This document shows positions 1 to 8,376 of a stretch of 34,263 nt of DNA, piece after piece. The position numbers and the translations under genes were made by a program. The notes under the pieces were generated by a model that ran no database searches, had not been told where the DNA came from, and saw only the letters and a list, made by a program, of their open reading frames with translations. Positions within the stretch are counted from its first letter, which is position 1. Every line of letters starts with the position of its first letter. This DNA is from Actinomycetes bacterium (GTDB taxonomy: Bacteria; Actinomycetota; Acidimicrobiia; Spongiisociales; SHLN01): positions 8,111 through 42,373 of the forward strand of contig JAHEJY010000009.1 of NCBI GenBank assembly GCA_024638625.1, written 5' to 3'.

Positions 1-59
1 TGCTGACGACCCTCTCCTGGCCGACGATGCCTCATCCTGGCTGACCAGCCGGGCGGCTG

Positions 60-1091
60 CTAGTCGACCAGGGAGCGCGCAACACCGATGAGCCGCTCTA
101 CGTCGGCGTTGTCGACATCTTGGTGGCAGACAATCCGCATGACGTGAGAGGAGAGCTTCCCACACAGGATGCGTTCGCTCTCCAGGGCCGCGAGGAAGGT
201 ATCGATCCCAAATGGCAGATCCTTCTGTTCGAGGAGCACCATGTTCGAATCCACTGCACCGATCTCACCGACTCCTGGCACGGAAGCAAGGGCCACCGCC
301 AAATCGGTCGCAAGCCGGTGATCTGCTTCGAGGCGGCGCCATCCGCCGAGGGCAACCCGCGCGGCTGCGGCCAGGACACCTGCCTGCCGCATTCCGCCAC
401 CGAGTCGTTTTCGAATCCGGCGTGCTTGGCGGATCGCTTCGGCAGTTCCGCAGATGACCGAACCGACCGGGGCCCCCAGGCCCTTCGAAAAACAAAATGA
501 CACCGTATCCGTACCGGCAGCGACCTCGGATGGCTCGACGCCTGCGGCCACGGCGGCATTGAACAATCGAGCGCCGTCGAGATGAACGAGAGAGCCGGCC
601 TCGCGTGCGAGTTCGATGGCGCGGTTCATGTGTGCGATGGGAACCAGGTTTCCATTGAACGTGTTCTCCAGGCTGAGAAGTCGATAGACACCGATGTGAT
701 CATCTGGCCGGCGGTGGAGATAAGCCGCCAGCTCATCGAGGTCGATGGCTCCCCGGAGTGCGCCAACCTCCCGGATGGCAACGCCGCTATTGGCCTGGGC
801 TGCCGACGCCTCCCATTGACGGACGTGAGCCCCGCGGGCTACGAGCACCTCATCGCCGATACGTGTGTGAACTCCCACTGCGATCTGATTGGCCATCGTT
901 CCTGAAGGTACGAACAGCGCCGCCTCCTTATCGACCATCGCAGCAGCCTCGTCCTGAAGAAGGTTGACTTCCGGGTCCTCCCCGTAGACGTCGTCCCCTA
1001 CCTCGGCCTCCGCCATTGCTTTTCTCATCGCAGGCGTCGGCCTGGTCACGGTGTCGGACCGAAAATCGGCTATGCCGTTGCCAAAAGCCAT
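60..1091 (-). CDS. ltaE: low-specificity L-threonine aldolase
   Basis: Fold-type I PLP enzyme that cleaves L-threonine/allo-threonine to glycine and acetaldehyde in the cytoplasm. The N-terminus has the family's [10 protein letters not shown] and the [10 protein letters not shown] segment. [11 protein letters not shown] (Asp about residue 172) and [13 protein letters not shown] with the PLP lysine near residue 203 follow. Length is about 343 aa, normal for the family. The open frame extends upstream to 1157, but the ATG at 1091 is preferred: homology begins directly after it and a GGAAAGG lies 12 bases upstream. It diverges from the phosphorylase gene across about 100 bases. Function is confident; the exact start is not. 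Confidence 0.92.
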   Translation of the reverse strand: MAFGNGIADFRSDTVTRPTPAMRKAMAEAEVGDDVYGEDPEVNLLQDEAAAMVDKEAALFVPSGTMANQIAVGVHTRIGDEVLVARGAHVRQWEASAAQANSGVAIREVGALRGAIDLDELAAYLHRRPDDHIGVYRLLSLENTFNGNLVPIAHMNRAIELAREAGSLVHLDGARLFNAAVAAGVEPSEVAAGTDTVSFCFSKGLGAPVGSVICGTAEAIRQARRIRKRLGGGMRQAGVLAAAARVALGGWRRLEADHRLATDLAVALASVPGVGEIGAVDSNMVLLEQKDLPFGIDTFLAALESERILCGKLSSHVMRIVCHQDVDNADVERLIGVARSLVD

Positions 1092-1191
1092 GAGTTTGCG
1101 CTGCCTTTCCGTCGATGATCCTAAAGTCAGCAGCGAACCCTTCATCTCGAATCGCACCTATGATGCCCGCTTCACAAATCCTGGATGCTGT

Positions 1192-3306
1192 ATGACTAAC
1201 ACCGACATTCCGATCGTAGGCGGCGCCACGCTGTCTCTCCCCACGTCCTTTGAACGCCTGTGGGACCTGGCAACCAATATCTGGTGGACCTGGGACCACG
1301 AGGCCAAGGAACTCTGGCGCCGCATTGATCCACAACGCTGGGCCGAAGGCGGCAACCCCGTGGCTCATCTTCATGGCATCGAACCCGAGGTGTGGGATAC
1401 GCTCGAGACCGATGTCGCATTCGTCGATTTGTACGAACGCGTCGTCCGACGGTTTGATGGCTACATGAAAACCACCGACACCTGGTTTGAGGAACGGGGT
1501 GTCGAATTGGAAGGTCCCATTGCGTACCTGTGCACGGAATATGGCCTCCACAACAGCCTTCGTTTCTATTCAGGAGGTCTCGGCGTTCTGGCCGGGGATC
1601 ACCTCAAGTCGTCATCAGATCTGGGGATCCCCCTGGTTGCGGTCGGATTGTTCTACCGACGCGGCTATTTCCACCAGGCGATCGACCCCCACGGCGACTC
1701 GCAGCACTACTACGCGCCGGCTGACCTAGGTGGTATGCCGGCATACCCGGTAGCCGATCGAACGGGCGCTCCGCTCCGTATCCCTCTCGAGTTTCCTGGT
1801 CGGATCGTCGAGGTTGCCGTATGGAAGTTGCAGGTCGGCCGCGTACAACTGTTGATGCTCGACACCGATCTTCCGGAAAATGAGGCGTTCGACCGCTCGA
1901 TTACCCACTTGCTCTATGTGCGCGGTCGGGACGCCCGTCTGGCTCAAGAGATCGTGCTCGGATTCGGCGCTGTGAGGTTGCTCGAGCATCTCGGCATAGC
2001 ACCCAGCACCTGGCACGTGAACGAGGGACACGCGGCGTTCTCCTTGATCGAGCGCCTGGACCGCCAGCCCGGCGAATCGATCGAAGAGCGTATTGCTGCG
2101 GTCAAACACAACACCCTCTTCACGTTGCACACGCCGGTGCCGGCTGGAAACGAGAAATTCGACATGAACTCGGTACTCCGGTACACCGACTATCTCGTTC
2201 CAGATCTCCCACGGGAGCTCGTCGCCCATCTGGGCCGCGTAGACGATTATGACCAGGCGCCATTCGATATGGGTGGTCTCGCCATTGCTCTCGCGTCAAA
2301 GGTGAATGGCGTCAGCAAACGGCATGGTCTCGTGGCCTCTGACACATGGCGGCATCGCATCGGGGATGAGGCCGTGGCCATCACAAACGGCGTTCACGTT
2401 CCGACGTGGATCGGCACGTCGAATGCGCGGCTGTTCAAAGAGGCTGTCGGGACCGATTGGGAACGCAAACTGACCCACGCAGATGCGTGGGACGCGATCA
2501 GGGACCTTGATCCGCACGAGGTATGGGCCGCCCACAACACACAAAAGCGGGTCTTGCTCCGTTCACTTCGGGCCCGGATTCGCAGCCAGTTCGCCCGTCA
2601 CGGAGCCGGACCCGACTGGTTGAAGGAAATCAACGACATGCTGCCGGAAGATCGCCTGACGATCGGGTTCGCACGCCGGTTTGCCACCTACAAACGCGCA
2701 ACCCTCGCCCTCTCCGATCTTCCGCGGCTCCAACACATCCTCACGAATCCTGAACGACCGGCCCAGATCGTGTTTTCGGGCAAAGCCCACCCCGCCGACA
2801 AGGGAGGGCAAGAACTCATCGCCCGCATCCACGAGCTCGCACAGAGGCCGGAGTTTCGCGGGCACCTCTTCTTCATAGAGGATTACGACATGGAACTCGG
2901 TCATCTCCTCACCTCCGGATGCGACGTTTGGCTCAACAACCCCACGCCACCGAAAGAGGCAAGCGGCACCTCCGGGATGAAGGCTGCCATCAACGGGTGT
3001 CTCAACCTGTCGATTCCGGATGGGTGGTGGGCCGAAGCGGTCGATCATGGTGTAAACGGCTGGACATTTGGTCCCCAGGGTCTCGATCCCAACGACGACT
3101 TTCACGACGCGGACAGTCTGTATCAAGTCCTGGAAAAGGAAGTGATCCCGACGTACTACGAACGCAACGCCGACGGAGTACCGGAGTCTTGGATTCAGAT
3201 GATGCTGAACTCGATGGCCGCGTGTACGCACCAGTTTTCCAGCCACCGCATGCTCGCCGAATACACCAATGAGGCCTACCTGCCGCTTGGAACCAACCTC
3301 TCCTAG
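1192..3306 (+). CDS. glgP: alpha-glucan (glycogen) phosphorylase, GT35
   Basis: Releases glucose-1-phosphate from the non-reducing ends of glycogen or maltodextrin; cytoplasmic and PLP-dependent. The N-terminus (LPTSFERLWDLATNIWWTWD) is the short helical domain typical of the bacterial/archaeal alpha-glucan phosphorylase branch. The PLP-lysine motif EASGTSGMKAAING is seen, with Lys near residue 597, followed by IPDGWWAEA. From the ATG at 1192 the protein is about 704 aa, as expected for this shorter branch. The open frame runs back to 1051 but the extra residues are unlike the family and overlap the divergent ltaE, so the later start was chosen. Its TAG stop overlaps the stop of the convergent lipoprotein gene by 4 bases, leaving no room for a separate terminator. 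Confidence 0.92.
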   Translation: MTNTDIPIVGGATLSLPTSFERLWDLATNIWWTWDHEAKELWRRIDPQRWAEGGNPVAHLHGIEPEVWDTLETDVAFVDLYERVVRRFDGYMKTTDTWFEERGVELEGPIAYLCTEYGLHNSLRFYSGGLGVLAGDHLKSSSDLGIPLVAVGLFYRRGYFHQAIDPHGDSQHYYAPADLGGMPAYPVADRTGAPLRIPLEFPGRIVEVAVWKLQVGRVQLLMLDTDLPENEAFDRSITHLLYVRGRDARLAQEIVLGFGAVRLLEHLGIAPSTWHVNEGHAAFSLIERLDRQPGESIEERIAAVKHNTLFTLHTPVPAGNEKFDMNSVLRYTDYLVPDLPRELVAHLGRVDDYDQAPFDMGGLAIALASKVNGVSKRHGLVASDTWRHRIGDEAVAITNGVHVPTWIGTSNARLFKEAVGTDWERKLTHADAWDAIRDLDPHEVWAAHNTQKRVLLRSLRARIRSQFARHGAGPDWLKEINDMLPEDRLTIGFARRFATYKRATLALSDLPRLQHILTNPERPAQIVFSGKAHPADKGGQELIARIHELAQRPEFRGHLFFIEDYDMELGHLLTSGCDVWLNNPTPPKEASGTSGMKAAINGCLNLSIPDGWWAEAVDHGVNGWTFGPQGLDPNDDFHDADSLYQVLEKEVIPTYYERNADGVPESWIQMMLNSMAACTHQFSSHRMLAEYTNEAYLPLGTNLS

Positions 3307-3980
3307 AGCAACTCGGTCGAGTCGAGAATCGTTCGGAGGTTGTCGAAAACGTCGGCGTCGTCGAGGGCATTGCCGGACGGAACGATGACGATATATCCGT
3401 CCGCCACCCTGTGGTGACCGGATATCTCGGTGATCCCCCCGTCCTCGAATCTGCTGGTGTCGGGAAACTCGTCGCTGATGAAAAAAGGCTCCTCGCCACA
3501 CCGGCCGAAGAGGTCACACGCGAAGGGCTGATCCCCGCTCCCGATCGTCACGGTGATCGTCGCCCCGGGATTTTCGAGCGAGAAAGCATCCCCGCCAAGA
3601 AGTGGGGTCGTTACGTTCTTGCACGTCCACCCGGTCGGAATGATCACCCGCAAGCCGACGCCGGGCGACGAGCAGTAGTCACTCGCCACCCCAGGCTCGT
3701 CGGGTTCTGGGGAGATAGTCGTCGACACCGGGCTCTCGGGAGCCAGGGTCGTCGGCGTCAGCGTCGTAGAGCTGCTCGAGACCACCGTAGACGTCGGCTC
3801 GACCGTTGTCGTGGTTTCCGGATCGCCCTGCGCTTCGCCTGCGGTTGTCACGGTCGACGTCGACTCAGTCGGGAGGGCAGCCGCCCGGTCGGCGGCTGTC
3901 ACCAGCGGATCGGATCCCGTATTGGCTCCGCAAGCAGCCGCCATCAAGGCAACGAACAGCGCAAAGATCAACCGTCGCAT
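3303..3980 (-). CDS. predicted lipoprotein with Ser/Thr-rich linker
   Basis: A 225-aa protein of unknown function. It begins with a lipoprotein signal peptide (MRRLIFALFVALMAAAC; lipid-anchored Cys about residue 17). A Thr/Ser/Pro linker of about 70 residues follows, then a C-terminal globular part with four cysteines (DYCSSPG, GWTCKN, FACDLFGRC), which could form disulfides outside the cell. The rest resembles small secreted domains of actinobacteria with alternating beta strands, but no family was recognised. It starts 3 bases after the stop of the upstream aminotransferase gene, so the two are probably co-transcribed. A lipoprotein is confident; the role is unknown. Confidence 0.75.
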   Translation of the reverse strand: MRRLIFALFVALMAAACGANTGSDPLVTAADRAAALPTESTSTVTTAGEAQGDPETTTTVEPTSTVVSSSSTTLTPTTLAPESPVSTTISPEPDEPGVASDYCSSPGVGLRVIIPTGWTCKNVTTPLLGGDAFSLENPGATITVTIGSGDQPFACDLFGRCGEEPFFISDEFPDTSRFEDGGITEISGHHRVADGYIVIVPSGNALDDADVFDNLRTILDSTELL

Positions 3981-3983
3981 CGG

Positions 3984-5165
3984 CTATCCCGTCCCGTGCT
4001 CGCTCAATACCGTCCGAATACCCTTTACCGCCTGGCTGATGCGCTGATCGTTCTCGACCAGGGCGAACCGAACGAAACCCTCGCCAGACGGCCCGAACCC
4101 GATTCCGGGACTCACGGCCACCCCCGCTTCACGAAGCAGCATTTTGGCAAACTCCAGGGACCCCATGTCGATGAAGGAACGGGGCATGGGTGCCCACACG
4201 AACATGGTTCCGCGGGGTCGGGGAATCACCCACCCTGCCCGGGCTAGACCGTCGATCAACGTGTCACGCCTGCCTTTATAGATGGCCGAGATCTCACGCG
4301 GGTAGTGATCGTGTTCGTTGAGCGCGATGATCGACGCAATCTGGATTGGTTGAAACGTTCCGTAGTCGAGGTAGGACTTCAGTTTCGCCAGTGCCGCGAT
4401 CATCTCCGGATTGCCCGCGAGAAATCCGACCCTCCATCCAGCCATCGAGTGGCCCTTCGTCAAGGTATACAGCTCCACGGCTACTTCCTTGGCGCCGGGA
4501 ACCTGCAGGATGCTGGGGGGTTCATAGTCGTCATAGACGAGATCCGCGTATGCAAAGTCATGCACGATCTTCACATCCCGGTCACGGGCGAGCTCGACGA
4601 GTTTCTCGAAGAATCCAACGTCCACGCATAAACCGGTCGGGTTGTGGGGGAACGAGACGACGATCACCCGGGGCTTGGGCAGGATTTCGTTGAAGGCTGC
4701 CTCGAGCCGGAAGAAGAAGTTTCCGTCATGGTCGAGGGTTACCCGCCGCACTTCGGCACCGGCCATCACGGGGGCATAGATGTGGATCGGATACGAGGGC
4801 TCGGGAACGAGCGCGGTATCGCCTGGTTCCACCAATGTCCACATGAGATGGGCAAGCCCCTCTTTGGCACCGATGGTGGTTATGACTTCGCTGTCGGGGT
4901 CGAGCGCGACCCCGAAACGCCGGTCATATCGATCCGCCAGGGCTTTGCGAAGATTGGGGATTCCCCGCGAAGCCGAGTAACGATGATTGGTTGGCTTCTG
5001 CGCGGACTCAATCAGTTTCTCCACCACCGCAGGAGGCGATGGCAGGTCCGGGTTACCGAAGCCCAGGTCGACGATATCGCGCCCGTTCTGTCGAGCTTCG
5101 ATTTTGAGCTGGTTGACTTCCGCAAAAACGTAGGGCGGCAAATTTCCGACGCGTCGAAATTCCAT
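3984..5165 (-). CDS. class I/II aminotransferase, AlaC-like
   Basis: PLP-dependent aminotransferase of fold type I, 393 aa. Visible hallmarks are FPHNPTG (Asn about 175), HDFAYADLVYD (Asp about 203) and the PLP lysine in LTKGHSMAGWRVGF (Lys about 237). C-terminal GFVRFALVEN carries the substrate-carboxylate Arg. The N-terminus (LPPYVFAEVNQLKIEARQ) matches the alanine-synthesising AlaC/YfdZ branch, so glutamate-pyruvate transamination is the likeliest reaction; a related LL-diaminopimelate or methionine aminotransferase cannot be excluded. The ATG at 5165 is the natural start by homology. It sits 101 bases downstream of the DUF1232 gene and directly upstream of the lipoprotein gene. Confidence 0.85.
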   Translation of the reverse strand: MEFRRVGNLPPYVFAEVNQLKIEARQNGRDIVDLGFGNPDLPSPPAVVEKLIESAQKPTNHRYSASRGIPNLRKALADRYDRRFGVALDPDSEVITTIGAKEGLAHLMWTLVEPGDTALVPEPSYPIHIYAPVMAGAEVRRVTLDHDGNFFFRLEAAFNEILPKPRVIVVSFPHNPTGLCVDVGFFEKLVELARDRDVKIVHDFAYADLVYDDYEPPSILQVPGAKEVAVELYTLTKGHSMAGWRVGFLAGNPEMIAALAKLKSYLDYGTFQPIQIASIIALNEHDHYPREISAIYKGRRDTLIDGLARAGWVIPRPRGTMFVWAPMPRSFIDMGSLEFAKMLLREAGVAVSPGIGFGPSGEGFVRFALVENDQRISQAVKGIRTVLSEHGTG

Positions 5166-5266
5166 CCGAAGAGGTTACGTCGACCGTAGAAACACCCGAC
5201 GGATTGGTGCCGGCGAATCCGCACGTTGGTCGTGCTCCGCCATGTGGTGCCGGACGCCGACGAAGT

Positions 5267-5677
5267 TCAGTTGTGGAGGTAACGCCGGACGGCCTTACGA
5301 ACCGTCCACGGAACCATGTTCGAACCCCAGTCGATGAGGCCTTCGATGACCTCGAGGACGTCGCTCGATCCCTCCCAGTACTCGCGAACGACCACTTCGC
5401 CCGCCGCGTCCATGAGGTATTGGAGCGCGAGTATGAGCAGCAAGATGTCATCGAGCTGGCCGATAACCGGGATCCACCCTGGTAGTACATCGAACGGTGA
5501 CATGGCGTAGGCGACCGCCACGCCGGCAAACACGCGTGCCTTGAAAGGTATCCGGGGATCTTTGGTGAGACGCCAGCCGAGTTTGACGAGATTCGGCAAC
5601 AGGGCGAGGGCCTCCTCGGCCGCGCGATATGGCTTCGTTGGTTGCGAAGCCGCAGCCGATGATCTGAAAACACCCAT
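5267..5677 (-). CDS. DUF1232 (YkvA-like) membrane protein
   Basis: A 136-aa protein with the DUF1232 core between about residues 45 and 85: a hydrophobic helix, then AYAMSPFDVLPGWIPVIGQLDD and a second hydrophobic helix (ILLLILALQYLM). The family is widespread and has no established biochemical role; members are small helical membrane-associated proteins. A charged tail (VRKAVRRYLHN) follows. It lies 12 bases after the stop of the 58-aa small gene and is probably in the same transcript as the ArsA-like ATPase. Family assignment is firm, function is not known. Confidence 0.8.
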   Translation of the reverse strand: MGVFRSSAAASQPTKPYRAAEEALALLPNLVKLGWRLTKDPRIPFKARVFAGVAVAYAMSPFDVLPGWIPVIGQLDDILLLILALQYLMDAAGEVVVREYWEGSSDVLEVIEGLIDWGSNMVPWTVRKAVRRYLHN

Positions 5678-5689
5678 GAAGACGCCAGA

Positions 5690-5866
5690 TTACCCGTCCA
5701 CAGAGATTCGCTGGATCGAGCGTTTGTCCCGGGAAGAGGGCTCGTGGCCGGCATCGGGACGGGCCAACTCTGCGAGGATGACCTGCACCGCTTTCAGTAC
5801 TTCCGTCAAGGCCAGACCCATATGAATACCTGCCCGCATCAGAGCTTTTCGGGTTCGAGCATCCAT
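5690..5866 (-). CDS. small helical protein, 58 aa
   Basis: Starts with ATG at 5866 and ends with TAA at 5690. A GGAG lies 5 bases upstream of the ATG, a good ribosome-binding site. The product begins MDARTRKALMRAGIHMG and continues into an amphipathic helix (LALTEVLKAVQVILAELARP), then a charged tail. No family was recognised. The reading frame fills the gap between the ArsA-like gene (52 bases upstream) and the DUF1232 gene (12 bases downstream), all on the same strand. This spacing plus the ribosome-binding site supports a real gene that standard length cut-offs would skip. Confidence 0.6.
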   Translation of the reverse strand: MDARTRKALMRAGIHMGLALTEVLKAVQVILAELARPDAGHEPSSRDKRSIQRISVDG

Positions 5867-5918
5867 CTGGTCTCCGTCTGCTTGGCGTAGGTCGTCCCAT
5901 CGCCTACCGGAGTGGCGA

Positions 5919-7079
5919 TTACGTGAACGTAACCGTCAGCAGCCCTTCTGACAACTTCGCGCCCTTGACTTCCCGACGTTTGAGTGAGTCCGGAAGAATA
6001 AATGCCCGCCGATAAGGGCCAACGGTGACGATGATCTCATCACCAACCCGGATGACATCGACATCGCCTTTTTCTGCGAACGGAATCGCCAGAGTCATGA
6101 TCACGTTCTTGCCGACCTCCGTCACATTGAACGGCTCGGACATCGAGAGACGATCAGCCGGGTCTACCCCGGCGTACAGCTCCTCGCACAGCAGACGCAA
6201 CTTGTCCACGCCGACCATCTCCTCATCGAACAGCCTCAGCCTCCGCCGGTCTACTTCGGCGAAGCCTTGCTCTACCGTCTCGAGGTGAGCTGCCTGGATC
6301 TCCTGCCACCGTTTGAAGTAGGGGTCCGTTATCGCATCCGGCAGAATCCGGTTGACGATCACCGAATCGACGGCATAGCCGAATAACCCCAGGTACGTGT
6401 AGGTACGACGGGCTTCAGAAATCACCATCTTCTCGGGGTTGACCACAAGTCGCGCACTCGTTATCTCGGGATTTGTGAGGATGTCGCGAACTCCGCTGAT
6501 ACGGCCATAGAAACCCTCGACCGACTCCAGAACCTCATTGCCGGCGATCGGCATCGACGTCATGCGACTGATCACGGGCCTGACCGCTTTATGGAACTTC
6601 TTGCCGGCGGGAAATATCTTCTCCATGTACCAGGCGAGGACTTCGGGCAGTGAAAGCAGTCGAAGGGTCTCGGCGGTGGGAGCGCAGTCGATAACCAATA
6701 CGTCATAGGCCTTCGACGTCGTGTGATCCTTGACGTCGGCCAGGGCAAACAACTCATCCATGCCGGGAAAGACCGCCATCTCCTCAGCCTCGACACCCGA
6801 CAGCCCCGACCAATCGAAGAGGTCGGACAGGTAATCGCGCACTTCGCCCCAATACTGTTCGAGGCGGCGTTGTGAGTCGATCTGTTGAGCATGGAGGTTG
6901 TCCAGAATCCGGGTCGGGGCATCGCCGAGTGGCACACCAAATGCGTCGGCGAGGCTGTGGGCCGGATCAGTTGACATCACGAGCGTGCGGTGTCCTGCAT
7001 CAGCGGCGCCCAGCGCACTGGCAGCAGCCACGGTCGTTTTGCCTACTCCCCCTTTGCCCGTTACCAGGAGTACGCGCAC
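5919..7079 (-). CDS. ArsA/GET3-family ATPase
   Basis: A 386-aa P-loop ATPase of the ArsA/Get3 group. The deviant Walker A GKGGVGKTT is at residues 8-16, followed by the switch-like STDPAHSLADAF. A second nucleotide-site motif is VLVIDCAPTAETLRLL. The last 75 or so residues (IPFAEKGDVDVIRVGDEIIVTVGPYRRAF) form the HSP20/alpha-crystallin-like domain found at the C-terminus of many bacterial ArsA-like proteins. No ArsB pump or ars regulator is nearby and the CxC ligands of true arsenite ATPases were not noticed, so arsenite transport is doubtful; a role in protein targeting or handling of hydrophobic ligands is an inference. Start is a GTG placed directly after the TAA of the SRPBCC gene, implying translational coupling. 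Confidence 0.85.
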   Translation of the reverse strand: MRVLLVTGKGGVGKTTVAAASALGAADAGHRTLVMSTDPAHSLADAFGVPLGDAPTRILDNLHAQQIDSQRRLEQYWGEVRDYLSDLFDWSGLSGVEAEEMAVFPGMDELFALADVKDHTTSKAYDVLVIDCAPTAETLRLLSLPEVLAWYMEKIFPAGKKFHKAVRPVISRMTSMPIAGNEVLESVEGFYGRISGVRDILTNPEITSARLVVNPEKMVISEARRTYTYLGLFGYAVDSVIVNRILPDAITDPYFKRWQEIQAAHLETVEQGFAEVDRRRLRLFDEEMVGVDKLRLLCEELYAGVDPADRLSMSEPFNVTEVGKNVIMTLAIPFAEKGDVDVIRVGDEIIVTVGPYRRAFILPDSLKRREVKGAKLSEGLLTVTFT

Positions 7080-7517
7080 TTACGTCTTCCCTGCTCGCTT
7101 CACGAGTGCTTTCAGAGCCGAATTGGTGATCTGCTTCTCGACCTGGCGTCGGAGCAGTTTGGGAACAGGAAAAGAGGGTTCTACGGTCAAGGAATACTCG
7201 ACTGCCGTACCGCCACCTTCGAGGTCGAAGAACTCGTAAGCACCGTCGAGGCTCTTGACGTCCTTCGACTCCAGAAGCGTCCACGCGACCCTGGCAATGC
7301 CCTCGTATTCGTAGGTCAAGATGTAGGTGATCTTCTTTCCGAACGACTCGAGCCGAAATTCGGCACGCACCGGAAGGCCATCCGCCCCTCTCTCCTGCAC
7401 GTCGACACTCTCGACTCCGTCCACCCATTCCGGATATCGAACGAGATCGACGACCACGTCGAACAGCGTTTCTGCATCCATGTCACAGGAGATTTCTGCT
7501 CTCGTCGCCTCAGACAC
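7080..7517 (-). CDS. SRPBCC (polyketide cyclase/START-like) protein
   Basis: A 145-aa single-domain protein with the helix-grip hydrophobic-ligand fold. Typical features are an N-terminal strand, then ETLFDVVVDLVRYPEWVDGVESVDV, the strand pattern AEFRLESFGKKITYILTYEYE, GGTAVEYSLTVEPSFPVP, and a long C-terminal helix. The family binds lipids or other hydrophobic molecules; the ligand here cannot be told. Start is a GTG at 7517 with an AGG six bases upstream. Its stop codon abuts the GTG of the ArsA-like ATPase with no gap, so the two are likely made together and may work together. Confidence 0.8.
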   Translation of the reverse strand: MSEATRAEISCDMDAETLFDVVVDLVRYPEWVDGVESVDVQERGADGLPVRAEFRLESFGKKITYILTYEYEGIARVAWTLLESKDVKSLDGAYEFFDLEGGGTAVEYSLTVEPSFPVPKLLRRQVEKQITNSALKALVKRAGKT

Positions 7518-7605
7518 GCCAACCTGGATTCGATTGCTGATCGTTGAATGGTGACTTCATGGGGAGAGCCTACGCCGGGCGTGACAGGGGGAGGTTACGA
7601 GAGGC

Positions 7606-8376
7606 CTATCGAAGCAACCGTTCGTGTCGAAAGGGGCGGCCAGTTGCCCGGAAGTATCCGACATTTCGACACAACGTCTTTCCTATACGCCATGAAACAG
7701 CCTGGGGTTGGTGGATATCGCCAAAGTAATGAAATGCGGGCTGGTGTCGAAGCAGGTAGTCGAGCACCGGCCCCGAACCCTTGTTGGTCCCGGCGACGAC
7801 ATCCGTCGACAACTGCGGAATCGCGGGGGGTACGTGGGTACCGAGGACATCAACAGGTCCGATGGCCGCAAGGCGCTCCGCAAGAACATCCTCGGTGACT
7901 TCTCCAGGGACGCCAAGTCGTGAGGGCACTCCCCCGCCGACAATGCCCATCGTGAGCCCCTCGATTTCAATGACCCCGCTTTCGATGTAGGTAGCTGACT
8001 CAGGGAGGTGATGCTGAAGGCGATCCGGGCGGTCGACGTTTCCGAATGTCACGAACGCTTCTTCCCCGGCCATGGCCTCACAGATCGACGAGTATGCGGC
8101 TTCGATTCTCTGTTGGAATTCTCGCCGCAATGCGTCGGGTTCCCATTGGGACCGGAGTACCTCCCAGTGCGATGAGACGCTGTCCCAATCCTCAGCCGTG
8201 CGATGGATGATCATATCGGCCACCCAGGCGTGTCCCGCGACGTCGGCCAGAATGCCATCGGCGGTGCGATAGTCGATGTAGTTGATGAGATCTCCCAGCA
8301 CAACCACTGGCTCCCCCATCTGAAAGGTGCGGCGGAGGGCATCGACGTTTCCGTGCACGTCTGCAACGATCAGCAC
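7606..8376 (-). CDS. calcineurin-like metallophosphoesterase
   Basis: A 256-aa predicted phosphoesterase with the metal-binding signature in order: ADVHGN near residue 5, VLGDLINY near residue 25, FGNVDRP in the middle (Asn ligand), LGTHVPP and FGDIHQPQ near the C-terminus. The family hydrolyses phosphomono- or diesters using two metals; the substrate is not evident. An insertion of about 70 residues after the second motif carries helical, acidic sequence. The GTG start at 8376 overlaps the end of the queG frame by 7 bases, so translation is probably coupled. Next downstream on the strand is the SRPBCC gene after 88 bases. Confidence 0.8.
   Translation of the reverse strand: MLIVADVHGNVDALRRTFQMGEPVVVLGDLINYIDYRTADGILADVAGHAWVADMIIHRTAEDWDSVSSHWEVLRSQWEPDALRREFQQRIEAAYSSICEAMAGEEAFVTFGNVDRPDRLQHHLPESATYIESGVIEIEGLTMGIVGGGVPSRLGVPGEVTEDVLAERLAAIGPVDVLGTHVPPAIPQLSTDVVAGTNKGSGPVLDYLLRHQPAFHYFGDIHQPQAVSWRIGKTLCRNVGYFRATGRPFRHERLLR

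Noticed and set aside
1-91. C-terminal end of a possible plus-strand gene entering from the left edge
   Set aside because: One frame is open from position 2 to a TGA at 89-91, but 30 codons with no recognisable motif, overlapping ltaE, cannot be assigned.
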